Shown one piece after another: positions 24,571 through 38,238 of a DNA stretch of 64,000 nucleotides (within the stretch, counting starts at the first letter, position 1; every line of letters starts with the position of its first letter). Where the stretch lies: positions 987,035 through 1,051,034 of the forward strand of contig JAAGOF010000070.1 of NCBI GenBank assembly GCA_010645155.1, written 5' to 3'. The notes under the pieces were generated by a model. The model did not search any database. It was not told the origin of the DNA and saw nothing but the letters and a program-made list of their open reading frames with translations. The DNA comes from Tigriopus japonicus. Lineage: Eukaryota > Arthropoda > Copepoda > Harpacticoida > Harpacticidae. A program made the translations under genes and the position numbers.

Positions 24571-26989
24571 CTCTATACTACTCTAAGGTTTGAAGCTAGC
24601 CCGCCGGGGTCAAGTGTCACTTTTCTCTCGCCGACGGCGCGGGCCAAAGCGAAATCAAGTCATTATATGATCTGTGGCAAATTTGCCAGTGAGTCCCTGA
24701 AATTGCAAATTTCAATTGTGAATCACGAAACTAAATGTGTTCAACTTCAAATCCCATTGCACACACAGTGCGGGTTGGTGACTTACACCCACAATAATTT
24801 CGGAGTGTCACCTCTCTTAGGCCTCTCTGGTCCCTGAAGATCAATATAACTTGATTGAACATATTGATATAACAATATGACTTTATATGTCACGAGTATG
24901 TTGCGTTTTTCGGCTTTTTGGGGTCAAAAATCGACCATTCAAAATCTAATTACTCAGCTGTTGATGAATCTATTTTTATTCAATTTGAATTCAATGGGTA
25001 ACTAAATGGTCTCTAAATATGGGTTAAATAGTTTTTCAAAAAATCTTATAATTAATAGGTTTTTAGTCATACAACTTTTTCCCTGGACCTAAACTTTCAT
25101 AAGACAATAAAAGTAAAGTTGTTCCCCGTTGAATTTTGAGTCCAAAAAATGCTAAAATGTCTTTGGGTATTTTGATACAAACCTAAAAAGCCATTCGGAA
25201 CACCGTGTGTTGTTAATCGAGAAAATATGGCTTTTTGTCAGCGCGGATAAAAGAAATCATACACTAAGGTTTCGATTGCGACTTCCAATATTGCGTAAAT
25301 TAGTTAAGATTGTTTGCCTCATGAATCTCAACACTTTGGGAGAGTAACTCGATCAAAGAACGAACTTTTGCTTAAATTTACCTAGAAAAATGGAATACTT
25401 TGCAAAATGGAAGGACAACAGCAAAAGCCCAAGAGAAAGATTGTTCGGTAAATATAAAAAAGGGACGCCATTAATAATTAATACCTCTCACAAACCTTCC
25501 TTGGTCCTATAAAATTTCCATCCACGGTAAAACTTTTACATGGCCTTGTTGAGTGGACCACTCTCGAATATGTTTCTATATAGGTTTATGGCCATGTAGT
25601 GTGCATGATACCACCACTGTAATCGCCGTTTCATTCAGGAAATCGTCAGAAAGCACGGGACGCCATTGCTTGTTTTTACATGCAAATCGGGGCAACGAAA
25701 TTCTCTGTCATAACTCCAATCCCACCCTTTTTGGGGATAACTTGAGCAAAACTCATTCCTTGGGTGATCTGCACTCAAGTAATAGCTTAAGTCGGTGGCT
25801 TAGTACTCGACAAAGGCCTGGAGAGAAAGTTTCCGTACAAAAATATGTCCAATTAAAAAGGATTTTAGACTCATTTTCCACTTTTGCAGTTCGTAAAAAA
25901 GCGACCAACTTCTGGACTAATACTCCATGTACAGAGTGAAAGAGACCATCCACCAAAGTTTCAAGTGAAACCTACGATAAAGACAGACTTTGAGAAGGTT
26001 CTTAAGTCTTCGCGAAAAAGGCCTTCCCCAAACAGTAAAGTCATTTGCCGGTGAATGCAGGCATTTCACGAAAGAGATGCATTCCTTGTGTACACTCTAC
26101 ACAGAGATACTAGACCCACATTTACGTTGTTGTTACAGCTTTTATGGTCTGCATTTTAATACTAAGGAATGGCAATGACATTTCGAAATATTGCTCAACT
26201 TGATCTCACCAGAAGAAGAGCAAAGCCAACGAGACTCGAGCAACCTTGAAATGTGCGTGGTGCTTAAATTTGATTTGTGGACAAAGCATAAACAAACTAC
26301 TGCTCATTATGGAGGTTTTTTGTGATATAAAAGAGAAAAAAAAACATCCAAGAATTTTCATCTTATTATTTATTGGTTGGTCAAAGCAACTTGTCTTAGG
26401 TTTTCTGTGGATTTTGTTTCCGTTTGATTAGATTATGGTGACTTTTTCGATTCCCTGAGGAAGACTAAAATTATTGGGAAGGGGCAATAAGCTCATTTTT
26501 CTGAAGGTACTTTTGTGCTTTCTCCCGTTGTTGATTTTCCGAAATTGCTTCCTCTACCCGTAATATTCAATATTGGTGGTTATGATCACTTGCATTTTTC
26601 AAGCTTTCGTTATCTTGTTTATTGTTTCCCACTCAGAACACATAGAGCGTATGATAGAGTACAGGGCATGGATAAAAAATAGAAAGACACAAGAAGTAAA
26701 ATCATGAAATTAGGCGAAAACGCTCAAAATAGAGCTAATGATGAATTGACATTTCAAGATAGGATGAAGTTGCACAAATGAAGATCTAATCCTTTTTAAA
26801 CATCGAAAGAGATAGCAATGATCTTAATGAGAGCGGGAGCAAATTCCACATTTGAATTACCCGATCAAAAACCATATTTAAGTGACATGAAAGCCTAGCT
26901 GCAGGCTGCCGAAGCAAACATAAATCTGTAGAACGAGTGCGTCTGAACACTTTTTCATTTAGATAAAATAAGTTCGGTCTTATTTAATC

Positions 26990-27162
26990 TTTTTTTTTTG
27001 GAGTGTTGGTGCTAGGGTCGGAGGGTTGAGCCTCGCCCGGCCAGCGAAGCCAGCCATCACATCGTCCAAATTGTTCCGATAAGCATTCTCATGTCCGGTA
27101 TCAGAATGGTTCTCCCTCAGTGGGTGTGATTTAGCGTCTAAAAGTTTCCTTGAGAATGGTCA
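26990..27162 (-). mobile_element. tRNA-derived SINE, 5'-truncated copy
   Basis: It matches the body of the SINE at 4080-4326 closely (GGTGCTAGGGTCGGAGGG, CGTCCAAATTGTTCCGATA). On the minus strand it ends in a run of about ten A. The tRNA-like head is missing, which is the usual outcome of incomplete reverse transcription. It looks younger than the 3571-3806 copy. Confidence 0.88.
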
Positions 27163-28156
27163 GAATGGTGGAATGGATGGTCGGAATGGAATGATCAATT
27201 AAGGATTTTTAATTTCGTACAACCATAAACTATCCGTTAACTATTATTGGTAATTGCAGTGTTTTCGTGATTTGATACGCTTAATTTTCAAGTTATTGAC
27301 ATCTTTAAGCTAATTTAAGCCAAAACAATTTCTTTCATTTTCCACCCTCTGGTTTCATTAGAAAATGTAATTGTTTGGTACCTTTGTAAACAAAATATTT
27401 ATTATTGCCTTTTTAGATGTTTGAATAAGTTAGTTTAGCTATCATATTACAGTAAAAGAGCAAATCTTTTTATATTGCGAGCCGCAAGTACTGTCATTAA
27501 TTGAAGGCTTTTCAAGACTACTTTGGCACACAAAATCAACACCAAGTGTGCCCAAAGGAAATGAGGTCAACTCCTTCGAGGGAAGAGTGCCATGTCTCTC
27601 TTGATAATGGTACACCCAAAGTTGTTCTGCTATCGTTTAACGTCTTCCTTTTGGCAAAACAGACATGGTAGAACCCTCTTTGGAAAGCCCACAATGATTC
27701 GGTGGAAGTGATTATTTGGAGCTGAAGGGATTTTGGGCGAGTCTGAAGTGAATTCCGTCCACCATTTTCAGATGGAAGTAGTTTAGCTGACTACCTTTTG
27801 TGGTTCTCTGTGAAGGCTGAATTTATCACTGAGGACAAGGAGAAGATAAATGCATCACCTTACTTTACCAACAAGTCTCATCCATCAAGAACTTGAGGTG
27901 TCATTGCACTAGATACCACAAAGTTTAACAAACTTTTCCGATCGAAAGCATATCAAACGCTCTCTTGGGTTTCATACACAAAACCCACTCGAATAGTACA
28001 TTGGGCAAAAGTCTTTGAACAGACAATGGTGTTTTCGTCGGGTCATCAAAAACTTTTAGTTGACATCCGAGAGATTTCACATGCCTTGTACAAAACATGA
28101 CAATTCAACCTTATTTGGTGGCCTTAATGATAATCCTGCACCAATAAGACATGCAC

Positions 28157-28786
28157 AAGGTTGCTCCAAGTGAGCGTTTTAAATCATTCCGCGGGCGGCA
28201 AAACAGGGCCGTTGGCTGTGCTGTGCTGCTCAGCCCATTTTGGCGAATCCAAGTTTTTCCCATTTTGACGAGCATTTGATGATTCTAGGTCCTTGGAAAC
28301 GATCGGTATTTCACTTAAGGATACCTTGGCTGGAATTGGGTCAATAATATGCAAAAAATATTATTAGGGTGATTGATATAAAAGCAAGTAAGCAAGCCTT
28401 GTGCTATTGCAAAAATAGGACTTAACATTGATCCAAACACTAATATAAAGATGCTGATTTATTCAGTGGGTTCCAAAGAATCATTTAAATATTTCAAAGT
28501 ACTTAACATACAGAGAAATGCATTATTTTTTAACGCTTCTTTCTTTTAAGATCTAATCTTTTCTGTATCATTTTCTAGCAAACAAATTGGGCATATTTTC
28601 AACCAAGTGAAAGCAGAGGGATCAAAACGTAAAATTTAGATCGTTTCCAGGGACCTAGAATCATCAAATGCACGTTAAAATAGGAAAAACTTGGATTCGC
28701 CAAAATGGGCTGAGCAGCACATCACAGCCAACGGCCCTGTTTTGCCGCCCGCGGAATGATTTAAAACGCTCACTTGAAGCAACCTT
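28157..28786. mobile_element. Long-TIR element, intact copy
   Basis: Arms of about 130 bp (28157-28305 and 28638-28786) are inverted repeats sharing CAAAACAGGGCCGTTGGCTG, GCCCATTTTGGCGAATCC and GATGATTCTAGGTCC. The middle is AT-rich and non-coding. A second copy, in the opposite orientation and interrupted by other elements, spans 61889-63648. Alignment of the two interiors confirms the family. Confidence 0.9.
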
Positions 28787-29916
28787 ACACATGTCCTATT
28801 GAACCATAAAGCTCAAGTCTTTATAAACGCTACTTTTCTATTTGTTCTACAACGTGCTTTATTGTTGAATATTCAAGATCTGGGACTCGGATTTTTCACG
28901 GTGTCTCAATTCAAATAGACCAATCTTTGATCTCAAAAAGTAGCAATCAATGTCCAGACGACACGATCGGCCTTTTGGGACGTAAAATCCAATATTAACA
29001 ATTTTGTTACTAGACGATAAAAGAATGAGCGTCTGTCAGATTTTTCGTTCGAGGGGGTCCCTCTTTTGTGTCTCTATCGGAATCTATGAAGATTTATTGA
29101 CAAGCTCAGCTGAACCAACTTGAAATTATTGGACGTTGAAGACGCTACAAAGCTGTGTAGCTTGTGCATTGCAAATGATTTGTCGAATATTGCCAGACCT
29201 TTTTTCCTCTTGATCCATTGAAGAGCACCAGAGTGTTTGCTGAATATGAAGGTGCCAAGATGAGGTTCCAAATCCATGGTGTTGGAACGAAAAGAGCTCT
29301 ATGTAATCGATTCAAAGCATTTGGCACACCTCAGATTGGGCCTGTGTTTAGCTCAAAATGTATTTGAAACAATGGCAGCGTTCATTCGATATCTTTTGAA
29401 GGCATCGGACCATGTGATGGTGTCGGGTTGCTGAGGTGGAACCATGGCATCCCTAACGATCATTTAACGTAAGATCGTTCATTATAGAGGCGCTAGGAAA
29501 AGAAAACGGCAACGAGTCAGGAAACTCATTGAACGAACATGTTACATTCAAAGATACAGCATTGCTGGATCCATCAAGGCCTTTAGGATTTGGCTCAAAA
29601 AAGAGCAAACCATAATTGTTTAACTTCTTACGGTTCTAAAGCAGGGTTTCACCCAATGCCGCCATATTTTTGGGTTGGACAGTTGAATCATGAGCCATTC
29701 ATAGAAATATGGCTTGGGGCTGACGATTGTGATATAGTTTGAGGCTTTCAAAGAAGCATGTTGGCGGATTCCATTGCTCAGATTGGGCCCCAATAGTACT
29801 TTGTAGGTTTACATTGATTTTGTAAGTAAAAGCTTGTTTTGTTTTAGACGTGTGTAGACATGTATAAAAGCTAGGAGCCAAACAACGACATTTGAATTAG
29901 ATCAACAACACTGATA

Positions 29917-30362
29917 AAAGAGTACGATCATAAGTGCGCCATCTAGTGGATTGTAAACGATAACAACTAATATTTCCAATAATAGATATTTATTTGAGGA
30001 TAAAGAATACCATACATTTCTTTTGGAGAAACTAGAGTGCCTCAGTTGTTGATTGAGAGACTCCAAATGAATCTAAAAGTGCGTTCAGCTAAATTTTGGG
30101 ATGCATCATAGCTGAAATTCCTGTTCAATAGTGAAACTTTTAATGCCAATCTTAAATTTATCCTAATTATTTTACCCATTACTTCAACCGAAAACCCTTA
30201 GAGAGCAATAACCAATTCCTAATCTACAACGTTTGAGACCCATTAGTTTGTCTAAAACTGATGGATGACCGTTGCTATCTTCATATATATGCATATCATG
30301 GGAAGTACGAGCTATTGACGTATGAAATTCACTAGATGGCGCACTTTATGACCTTACTCTTT
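29917..30362. mobile_element. Long-TIR element with CTCF-like motifs in both arms
   Basis: The left arm reads AAAGAGTACGATCATAAGTG then GCGCCATCTAGTGG. The right arm is its inverted copy with few changes. The motif CCACTAGATGGCGC on the minus strand at 29936-29949 fits the vertebrate CTCF core consensus CCASYAGRKGGCRS at all 14 positions. The right-arm version at 30329-30342 fits at 13. No coding capacity. Confidence 0.8.
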
Positions 30363-30782
30363 CGTAAACGTGCACTAGTTCGTTTTTTTGTTTCGTAAAT
30401 TACGGATGTGATTTTTTTAAACTCTTTCCGCTCAGCTCGCCGATTCCAAGAGATTGGGTCAAAAACGATTGATGGAACTCAATAAATATTCCTCACTGCG
30501 ATGTTAAGATTGACATTAATTCAATTACATTTTTTCCGTTTCCTTTTTATCAAGTACGAAATGTTGAGGCCATTAATACGTACATTAGTACGTAACGAAT
30601 GTGTTTTAGATTGACCTTTGACGAAATCAATTGTAGTGGACATTGCTTTTTCGAAGCTTTTATCATAATTGATAGAAAATCAGAATGTCTTTCATTACGT
30701 TTCAAGCACATTCAAAAGATGTACACACAAAATTTTAAATACTTTATCTCCATACTTAGATAAGGTAGGATGCCAATTGCAC

Positions 30783-31077
30783 TAGAGATGGACCGAAAGC
30801 GCTTTTGGCCGAAATTTCGGTTTCGGTTATGCCAACCGAAACAGAAAGCAGACATGCACTATGAAGGATGGAGTTTGAACAAAATCGAAGATCTTTTGGT
30901 CCAAAAACCTTTGAAACATTAATTTTCTAATTCTTAAGATTTGTAACTAAACAACATGGAACACATGAATAATTGAAAATTTTAAACTCAATTTTGCGTA
31001 AATGTAATAAACTGAAATGTACATGTCAGATGCTTTCGGTTTCGGTTTCGGTAATGAGCCCTTTCGATCCATCATTG
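30783..31077. mobile_element. hAT MITE, TAGTGATGGACCGAAAG family
   Basis: It begins TAGAGATGGACCGAAAGCGC and ends near CCCTTTCGATCCATCATTGA, with TTTCGGTTTCGGT motifs at both ends. It is a family member of 62289-62634. The right terminus is mutated and no clean target duplication remains. Confidence 0.78.
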
Positions 31078-32917
31078 ACATCATTGACAATAGATTTAGT
31101 ATATTAAAAGATAGTCAAATTATCAGTACATAGCGTTAGGTTCAGGTTTAAAAGGTAGCTTTTTTACCATGATTACGTACCCTTGAGCGTGGCTAATTTT
31201 TACTATTCTTAGGCATACTCGAATTATTTGAACTAATACAGTAAACATCCGACCATTCCATTGCTGTTATGGATAATGTTTTTCACTGTCACATGGTTCT
31301 CATCTTTTGGGAAAAGAGTAATAACACTCACCGATATTTTTTTTCAAGCTTTCTTGTACTCAACGTTCACACGGAAGGCCTGAAAGTGGGGTGCAAACAA
31401 CAGACACGGTTCAAAGTGGGGAAAGGAAGTTTTTGGTAAACCAATTTGGTGTGTTCTGTTAGGAGATAATGCCCGCCCCCTTTGCATGCATTTGGTTTAA
31501 AGTCATGCATGCACTTGTTATTTAGAGTGGGCTGCTGGGTTTTATGAGATTGACAGGCTTTGTGAAAAGCCAGATGCTTTTAAAGGCTCTCGCTTTTGAA
31601 ATGGATGAAAAAAGAAAGTCTTACATTGCCAACAAGACAAAGCAAACATTTGAATTTGAAATGCCTTTGATTGATATGAAGGTTTTTAAGGAATTAACAA
31701 ATATAACCGTCTTTGTCTTTTGCATGAATGAGAATGAATACGATTAAAAAGCGCATTTATAAATAGCCTTTCTGAATACTTTTATTGGGCAATCTTGCAA
31801 TTCTCGGGTTTGGGTTGGGGTGTTATGAATTTGTGGGATTTTTTATAACATTGTTTTTACAATCAAGTCTAAATTTGACATGTAAGAAGTCAATTATGAC
31901 TCAATCTTTGTACTAATATTTTGTTAGCAAAGATCTGAAATCTGGGAATGAAGAAAAACAGACGTGTATTTCATCTGGTATGTCAACCATCACATCAAAT
32001 TAAGGACGTTAGTGGACAATGAACTCATCGATAATTTTATATTATTCTTAGTTGGAAATGCTCCCGGAAACACTCAAAGGAGCTCACCCATATATAAATA
32101 AACCTGAACGATGTTCTTGAGAATAAACTCCTTGCTCAGTCCGTAAAACATGTGGGATCAATATGCTTTTTATGCACATACTCGTACGTAACTTGACCAA
32201 AGTATAAACACACTATCGACATTCGATTTTTTCCACCTTAAGATCCATTAAAATTCCTGAAAGACATCCCAAACATGTGGCTGGAAATGTAAAATGAAAA
32301 CAAAATCTTGTCGCAAATTGATGTGAGATCCGATTCTCCTTTTGTAATAACGTAATTCAGACTTCACAAATTTTCTGCTTTTTCAGTTCAACATTAAGTA
32401 AGTTTTAATTAAAAGCAATCTTCCTTTTTCTAGACCCCTTTATTTTACCGTCCTCAGGGGTTTAGTATTCCCCTTTTTTACGAGAAAGGCATGAAGCCTT
32501 ATGCTTCTCAATGTTGACTGTTGTGGGATCTAGTGGTGATACACCCTCGAGAATAAGGTTACCAGGAGTTAGGGCAAGCTTCCTCGAATGGTTGTATTGT
32601 TCATCCGGTATCAAATTTGATATTTGAACCATCATGGACCATAAGTCCTGTTTAGTGATCCCAGAAGACTCATTCATTGGATCAACAGAGCTCGAGTTCC
32701 CTTTCCCGGTTCGTTCCAAGCATCGACCGTTCACTGCACAAATATCTGACATCCTAGAACCATTGTAGGATAAGAGTACACACGTGCTTTTTTAGTTAGA
32801 GGATCTCCTTTTAACAGAAGAAGAAAATTCAACATTTTGTGAATAGATTAAACTTGGATGGAAATTTAATATAAATGTGAAATTGCAAGAGCACTAATAA
32901 AAGTAAATACCGTAAAG

Positions 32918-33108
32918 CAGGGGTCGGCAACCGGTGTGATTTTTGGTTGGACTAAGAGCAATGGGAAAATTTCAAAATAGTGAGCCCGTGAGCCATCCAT
33001 TGTGCTGAACTTGTGGGCCCAAAAACCACCTAAATGCTGTTTTGTGGGCCCCTGAGCAAACTAGCCAGATTTGCTAGGCCAAAACTCCAAAGTGGTTGCC
33101 AACCCCTG
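32918..33108. mobile_element. Small hAT MITE, CAGGGGTCGGCAACC termini
   Basis: CAGGGGTCGGCAACC at the left end and the reverse complement of the right end CAGGGGTTGGCAACC differ at one of fifteen bases. The CAGGGGTCGGCAA terminus is a common hAT end. Flanks CCGTAAAG and TTGTTAAG are a partly decayed duplication. The 191-bp element is non-coding. Confidence 0.8.
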
Positions 33109-35741
33109 TTGTTAAGTATCGATGGTTTCAAGTGTTATGAACGTACTCTTCTTATTATAGTGGCTCTACCAAAGCTTTCTCGTATACAAAAGGAACAAGC
33201 TTCTACTGACACCCATTCAATTTGGACACACTTACCTCGAATGGGCCCTAAAATAGGATCATTTGTGCTGTTCCAAAGACAGTTCCGGATATCTCCCTTT
33301 CAACAGGATGCATGACAAATTGACAAATTATGATTCATAATGGATGAGCAACGCCTTTTGGCTTTCAAATTGTCTTGGCTCAAAGAGCCTCAAAGAGCAA
33401 CCAGAGACCCATTGTCATGTATATTTCATTGAGCCGCTTCAAATTTCCAGAAACCACGAGGAATAATGCTTTCTCGCTTGACACTGTTTTGCCTCGTTAG
33501 ACCAAGTTTCCCTAGTAGGTGATCACAGGGTTTCTAAAAAGGATGTGTTTGTGTGTGTGTTTGGATCTCGTGTTTGCTGTTCTGCATTCACTGACCTCGA
33601 TTCATTTCGTGGAGGCTTCTTTCCAAGACAAAGAGGGACAACTTGGCTAATTTGATTTGGAGATGGATCTTGGTGATGGTTCTTCAGCATAACAATCTTC
33701 CTCAAGTCTCGGGGAGCGAAGGGTATTCATTGAAAATTTCGAGATAAATGCCTGTCTCTGCTCAGTGTTAAAAAAGAGGCTCGTTAATCACTAGAGAATC
33801 AATTAAGCCATTAATTACCCTAATGCACCATAATTCATAAGCACAAGAGGCTGTTAATAAGGGAAACCTTTCAACCGTGCCTTGTGTTTATGATCATATG
33901 TTGTCTTTATGGGACAGCGTTCCGAGTGAGTGCAAATACAAAGAGGCTGAGGCTTCAGTGTGTCTTGAGATTTGAGTGAGAGTGCTTTCATTTCAGTTGC
34001 ATCGCTTCTTTTTTTGGTGGGATGCGATTCTGTTGAGAAACTGTCAGATTCCGAAGCAACCAATCGTCACGTTCCCGTTTTTTAAAGACCCCCCTCCTTT
34101 GATTTTCTGCACCGATCAATGCACCCACGAGAATATATTTATTTCTCGGAAGATCCCAGTGTCACTTATTCAGATGAGATGGTGGGCTTTGGCCTTCGGT
34201 TGGAGATCCGTTTGATCTCAAATAGTGGCTTTTGTGCCTCGTGGGATGAAGTCCAATTTGTCTGGAGTTTCGCGCGCGAATCTCATGGCAATGATAGAGC
34301 ACTCTCCATAAAGCGTTTGTGCGTCGAGGCATTTCACTTTCAAAATTCGTGGGACGTGTAATGGCAGATCTTAAGGGTGTGGTAGGCGCGTGCTCATAAA
34401 TCACAGCCAGTTCTAGCATTGCTCACGGAAGAACCGGGGAAAAAAGGAGCCATTTCTTTTTCCGGGCCTTTTCTTAAAAGAGATATTGTTAACAGAGAGA
34501 GAAAGTGGATCTGTTTTTTTGCCTTACGGCAGAACGGACAAGGTCTTGGGTTGTCAAGCCAAACGAGGTTTCAAACCTTTTCAATGTTGGCAAGTTTAAG
34601 CTCCTTCCTACAATGTCATCTTAAGGGAAAACCCAAAGTCCTGGATTAGAACCCAGGAATGACAGAGACAAAAATGGTCTACTCAAGCCGACATAATCGG
34701 CCCAAGAAAGAGGATTATGGTTCATATTGTAAATTCTACTAAGTTTGACGGTGAGCTCGAAGCGTACCTTTGTAAGTAAGAATGAAACGCGAAATGGAAC
34801 CGGATGTTATTTCGTGTTTTTGAAACGAATATAAATTGGACATAAAGAGTAGTGGTATAAAGCTTTGGTGGAATTATCCTTAAGCGATTGCTTTCGTTTC
34901 TCAGTTATCCGTCTTCGCGGAGCCAGCAATTTCTCATTAGCATTTCAATTAAGTTTCCCTTTTTTTATACTGAAGACTCGCAAATTCTATTTCAAATGGA
35001 AAACGACTCGGTTCCCTTCAAACCTAACGAGATAACGAGAGTCTGAGAGTGAACAAAACACTTCTGTTTATGAGAAAGATAATGGCATGAACCTAACTTT
35101 CTGATCCACAAGAGGATAAAAACCATTTTTGTGTTCCACATAAACTTTGGAACTATGGAGAGAATCTAAAGAGGAGAGAAATTGATCTTCCGAGTGGCAT
35201 CACCACACAAAAAGAAAGAAATGCTTTTCTTTTGGGGCTTTGGGGAGTAAAAAGACTCCAACACTTCCGAGGTCCTAAATCAATTGTAAACGAAAGAATG
35301 TCGTGTTCAGAGACAAAACAGATTTCATCTCGTGTTTCAATGCATTTCAAGCGATTTTAGAGCTCTGATCGGATGACAGATTTCTAAGGTCACACGACTT
35401 TTTGGCTTCCTCTATGCTGTCAGCTCGCATTTCGGTTCCACAGAAAAAAGGAATAATGATTCCCATATTTCGAGGCATTGAAAATCTTTTCATATAACGT
35501 GGGATCGAAAACGTTTCCTCAGAACGAAAATCTATGCATGGTTCTCTTATCGAGCTCGAGTTTAACAATGTGTCAACTATACCGATAGGGGTCACTAGAG
35601 ACCTATATCTAAGGTCCTTAGGGCGTGCTCATGATCAAGCCTTTGAATTATTGTAAGGTTTTCTTTTGCTGTGAGCTCTTTTATCACCTATGCTAATGCA
35701 CTGTCATGAAAATTATATTGCATTAACCTATCATAATACCC

Positions 35742-36160
35742 TGTTACAAAAGAGGGCAGTAATAAAATGCGCCATCTAGTGTTGCATGTGGCAATACCTC
35801 ACCAAATACATGAGACGCATATTTGGACGAACTAAAGAGCCTAAAATGTTGATGAAGGGACTCCCAATGGTTTGTTTTCAGTTTGTTATCATGGCATGAA
35901 TCAATGTGAAATTCCTTAGCAATGTTCATTTTTTAAAGTGTTTCACGCGAATTGTAAAGGGAATTCGTCTATTATTTCACCCAAAAATCCATTCCCAGCT
36001 TGTTTGCCATCATCATTCAACATTTTAGGTATTTTTATTGTGTTCAAAACTCATGCATGAACATTGCCATTTGAAAATCCATGCATCTCACGAAATCGGG
36101 AAGATGTTGCATCATAAGAACACTAGATGGTGTAATACATACTTGTACTCTTATTTTACA
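35742..36160. mobile_element. Long-TIR element, second CTCF-motif family member
   Basis: It is related to 29917-30362. The left arm contains ATGCGCCATCTAGTG and the right arm CACTAGATGGTGTAAT, with an outer AAGAG/CTCTT match. The left motif (35769-35782, minus strand) fits the CTCF-like consensus at 13 of 14 positions; the right one is more decayed. Confidence 0.7.
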
Positions 36161-36687
36161 GCGCACTATTCTTATCTTGCTTTTCCTTCTATACTCCATC
36201 GCATCTGGCTTTTTAACACGACTAGTTTTCATAAAAATCAAGCCATTTGATCGTTCTTTAGCATAATCGTGTTAAAATTCAGTCAGCGACATTTACTTGA
36301 AAATATCCCTTCTTTTCATCACCCGGTTTATTAACTACCATAGCAAGATGTTGTCAAAATACATGTGGCCTTTTTTGATGGCCACACAAGGCTTCAGATA
36401 CATCGTCTATACGGAACGTTATCCAAGTGGGCTATTTACCTTTGCCCCTTTGGCTCATTATATCGCAAAAAGTTTGATTCATACGTTGGGTGAAACGTAA
36501 ACAGCATCGGAAGTTGCTTCGGAAATCGACTAGACGTTGCTTCTAAAAAGGAAACAACGTTTTAGTGGATTTGGTACAAAATAGTGTCATTTTAGGGAGG
36601 CTTTCCTAGTTATGTACTTTGCCAAAACTTGCGTCTTTTGCCAATACAAAATTGATGAACTTTCTTGATTTTTAACTTGATTAGCAT

Positions 36688-37022
36688 TAGTGATTGGTCG
36701 AAAAGGCTCGGAACCGAAACCGAAAGTATGGACTGAAAGAGTGCTTAACCAAAACCGAAATTATCTGAATTCGATTTTATCATATGTTTAATCAACTTTA
36801 AAAATTGTACTGCCAATACGTTGAAGATGGGTAGTCGCATAGTTTTAAACATTGGAAAAAATGGTTTCAGCGGTTTTTGGACAGGAAAAAAATTCTCTGC
36901 TCTCTATCTCCAATATTTAAAGTGTGTATCTTTTTCCGGTTCCGATATGTATGACGGGAAGCGGAACCGAAACCAAAATTTCTGCTGGAGTTTCGGCCGC
37001 CAGCAATTGCAATCCATCACTA
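36688..37022. mobile_element. hAT MITE, TAGTGATGGACCGAAAG family
   Basis: It begins TAGTGATTGGTCGAAAAGG and ends AATCCATCACTA, with AACCGAAACCGAAAG motifs inside the left end and CGGAACCGAAACC inside the right. At 335 bp its length fits the family. The flanking 8-mers no longer match. Confidence 0.85.
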
Positions 37023-37440
37023 TTCATTAATTTGTGCAAAGAAATGCAAAATAGTGGTTCAAAACTTGAAGTCAATAACATAACATACCTTCCTAGCTAC
37101 TCATGGAATTCATTAAGACGTTTTTGAGCAACCCAGAATCCTTGAACCGTTCGACATAATTGCCAGTATTTCAAAACTAGATTAAAATGAAGTTGTCAGT
37201 TTTTCTGTGAAATCTACTCGAAGTTGAGCGTGTGGGTTGCCACATATGATGAAGAAAGAAAACAACTTTCTTCCTATCCAAATAAGCCACAGACTTTCAT
37301 CAAAAAGTTTTCCTGGGTATTTGGACTTTTTTACAAGTCCAATTCAAACCAGTTTCTTCCATGGAAAAGTTGGTGTGTCCTTTTATAAAAGTATGGTTTT
37401 GAATGAACTCGACAAGTGGGGTCGGAAGAAGGCTTTTGAA

Positions 37441-37776
37441 TAGTGATGGACTGAAATGGCTTTTCACCGAGACTGAAAGTTTTTAATCTGAATTAGGGCT
37501 AAACTGAAACTGAAGGAGAAAGTAGCTCACAAGAAAAATAAATGCATATAGTTCAAATGTAAATTGAAGAAGAAAACGAATGATAACTGCCTGGGTGAAA
37601 AAAGAAGCCAAATTGCATTTTCTCTACATTAGGCAATAAGTCTGTTCCAAAAGTATTTGGACCGAAAAAGATCTACGATTTTTCTCTCAAACTCCATTCA
37701 TTATGGTACATGTCTAATTTTGTCTTCGTAAACCGTAACCAAAATTTCGGCCAAAAGCGCTTTCGGTACATCACTA
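37441..37776. mobile_element. hAT MITE, TAGTGATGGACCGAAAG family
   Basis: It begins TAGTGATGGACTGAAATGG and ends GCTTTCGGTACATCACTA. The flanks CTTTTGAA and CTTTTAAT are a 6-of-8 target duplication. It lies only about 420 bp from the copy at 36688-37022. Confidence 0.87.
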
Positions 37777-38238
37777 CTTTTAATATATCAAGAGCGGGTG
37801 CCTCAAAGGACATTTTGATGATCTGACGTATTTTCACTTTCCTCAAAATAGTCGCCTCTTAGGTTACTTTAACAGGGCCATGAGTGTCGTTTTGCTGTAT
37901 GTTTTCAGTTTGATAGATGTCGCCACCTTTACGATGAAGCATCTTTCATGAACTCAATTTGGATTAAGATGAATTCAAAGATTCTATGTCCATTAATCTT
38001 TGTACGAAGTTTTTCCATGATAACTGCAAATCGCTCTCCCCAAGGCTAATGTTGTATTTCAATCCTTTTAAGTTGATGAAACTTGACTTTCATTTACCCT
38101 TGTCATCGGCAGCGACATCTATTGTTGATAAGGCGCTTCAGCAGAATACAATTCAACATGAATTTGATTGTAACTCGTTGGTAGACCCAATTTCCCAATT
38201 TCGTATAAAGTGGCTGAGTTTTTGTTGATATTGTAGAC

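Noticed and set aside
33541..33563. GT-rich microsatellite
   Set aside because: Only a few GT units; too short to list as a feature.
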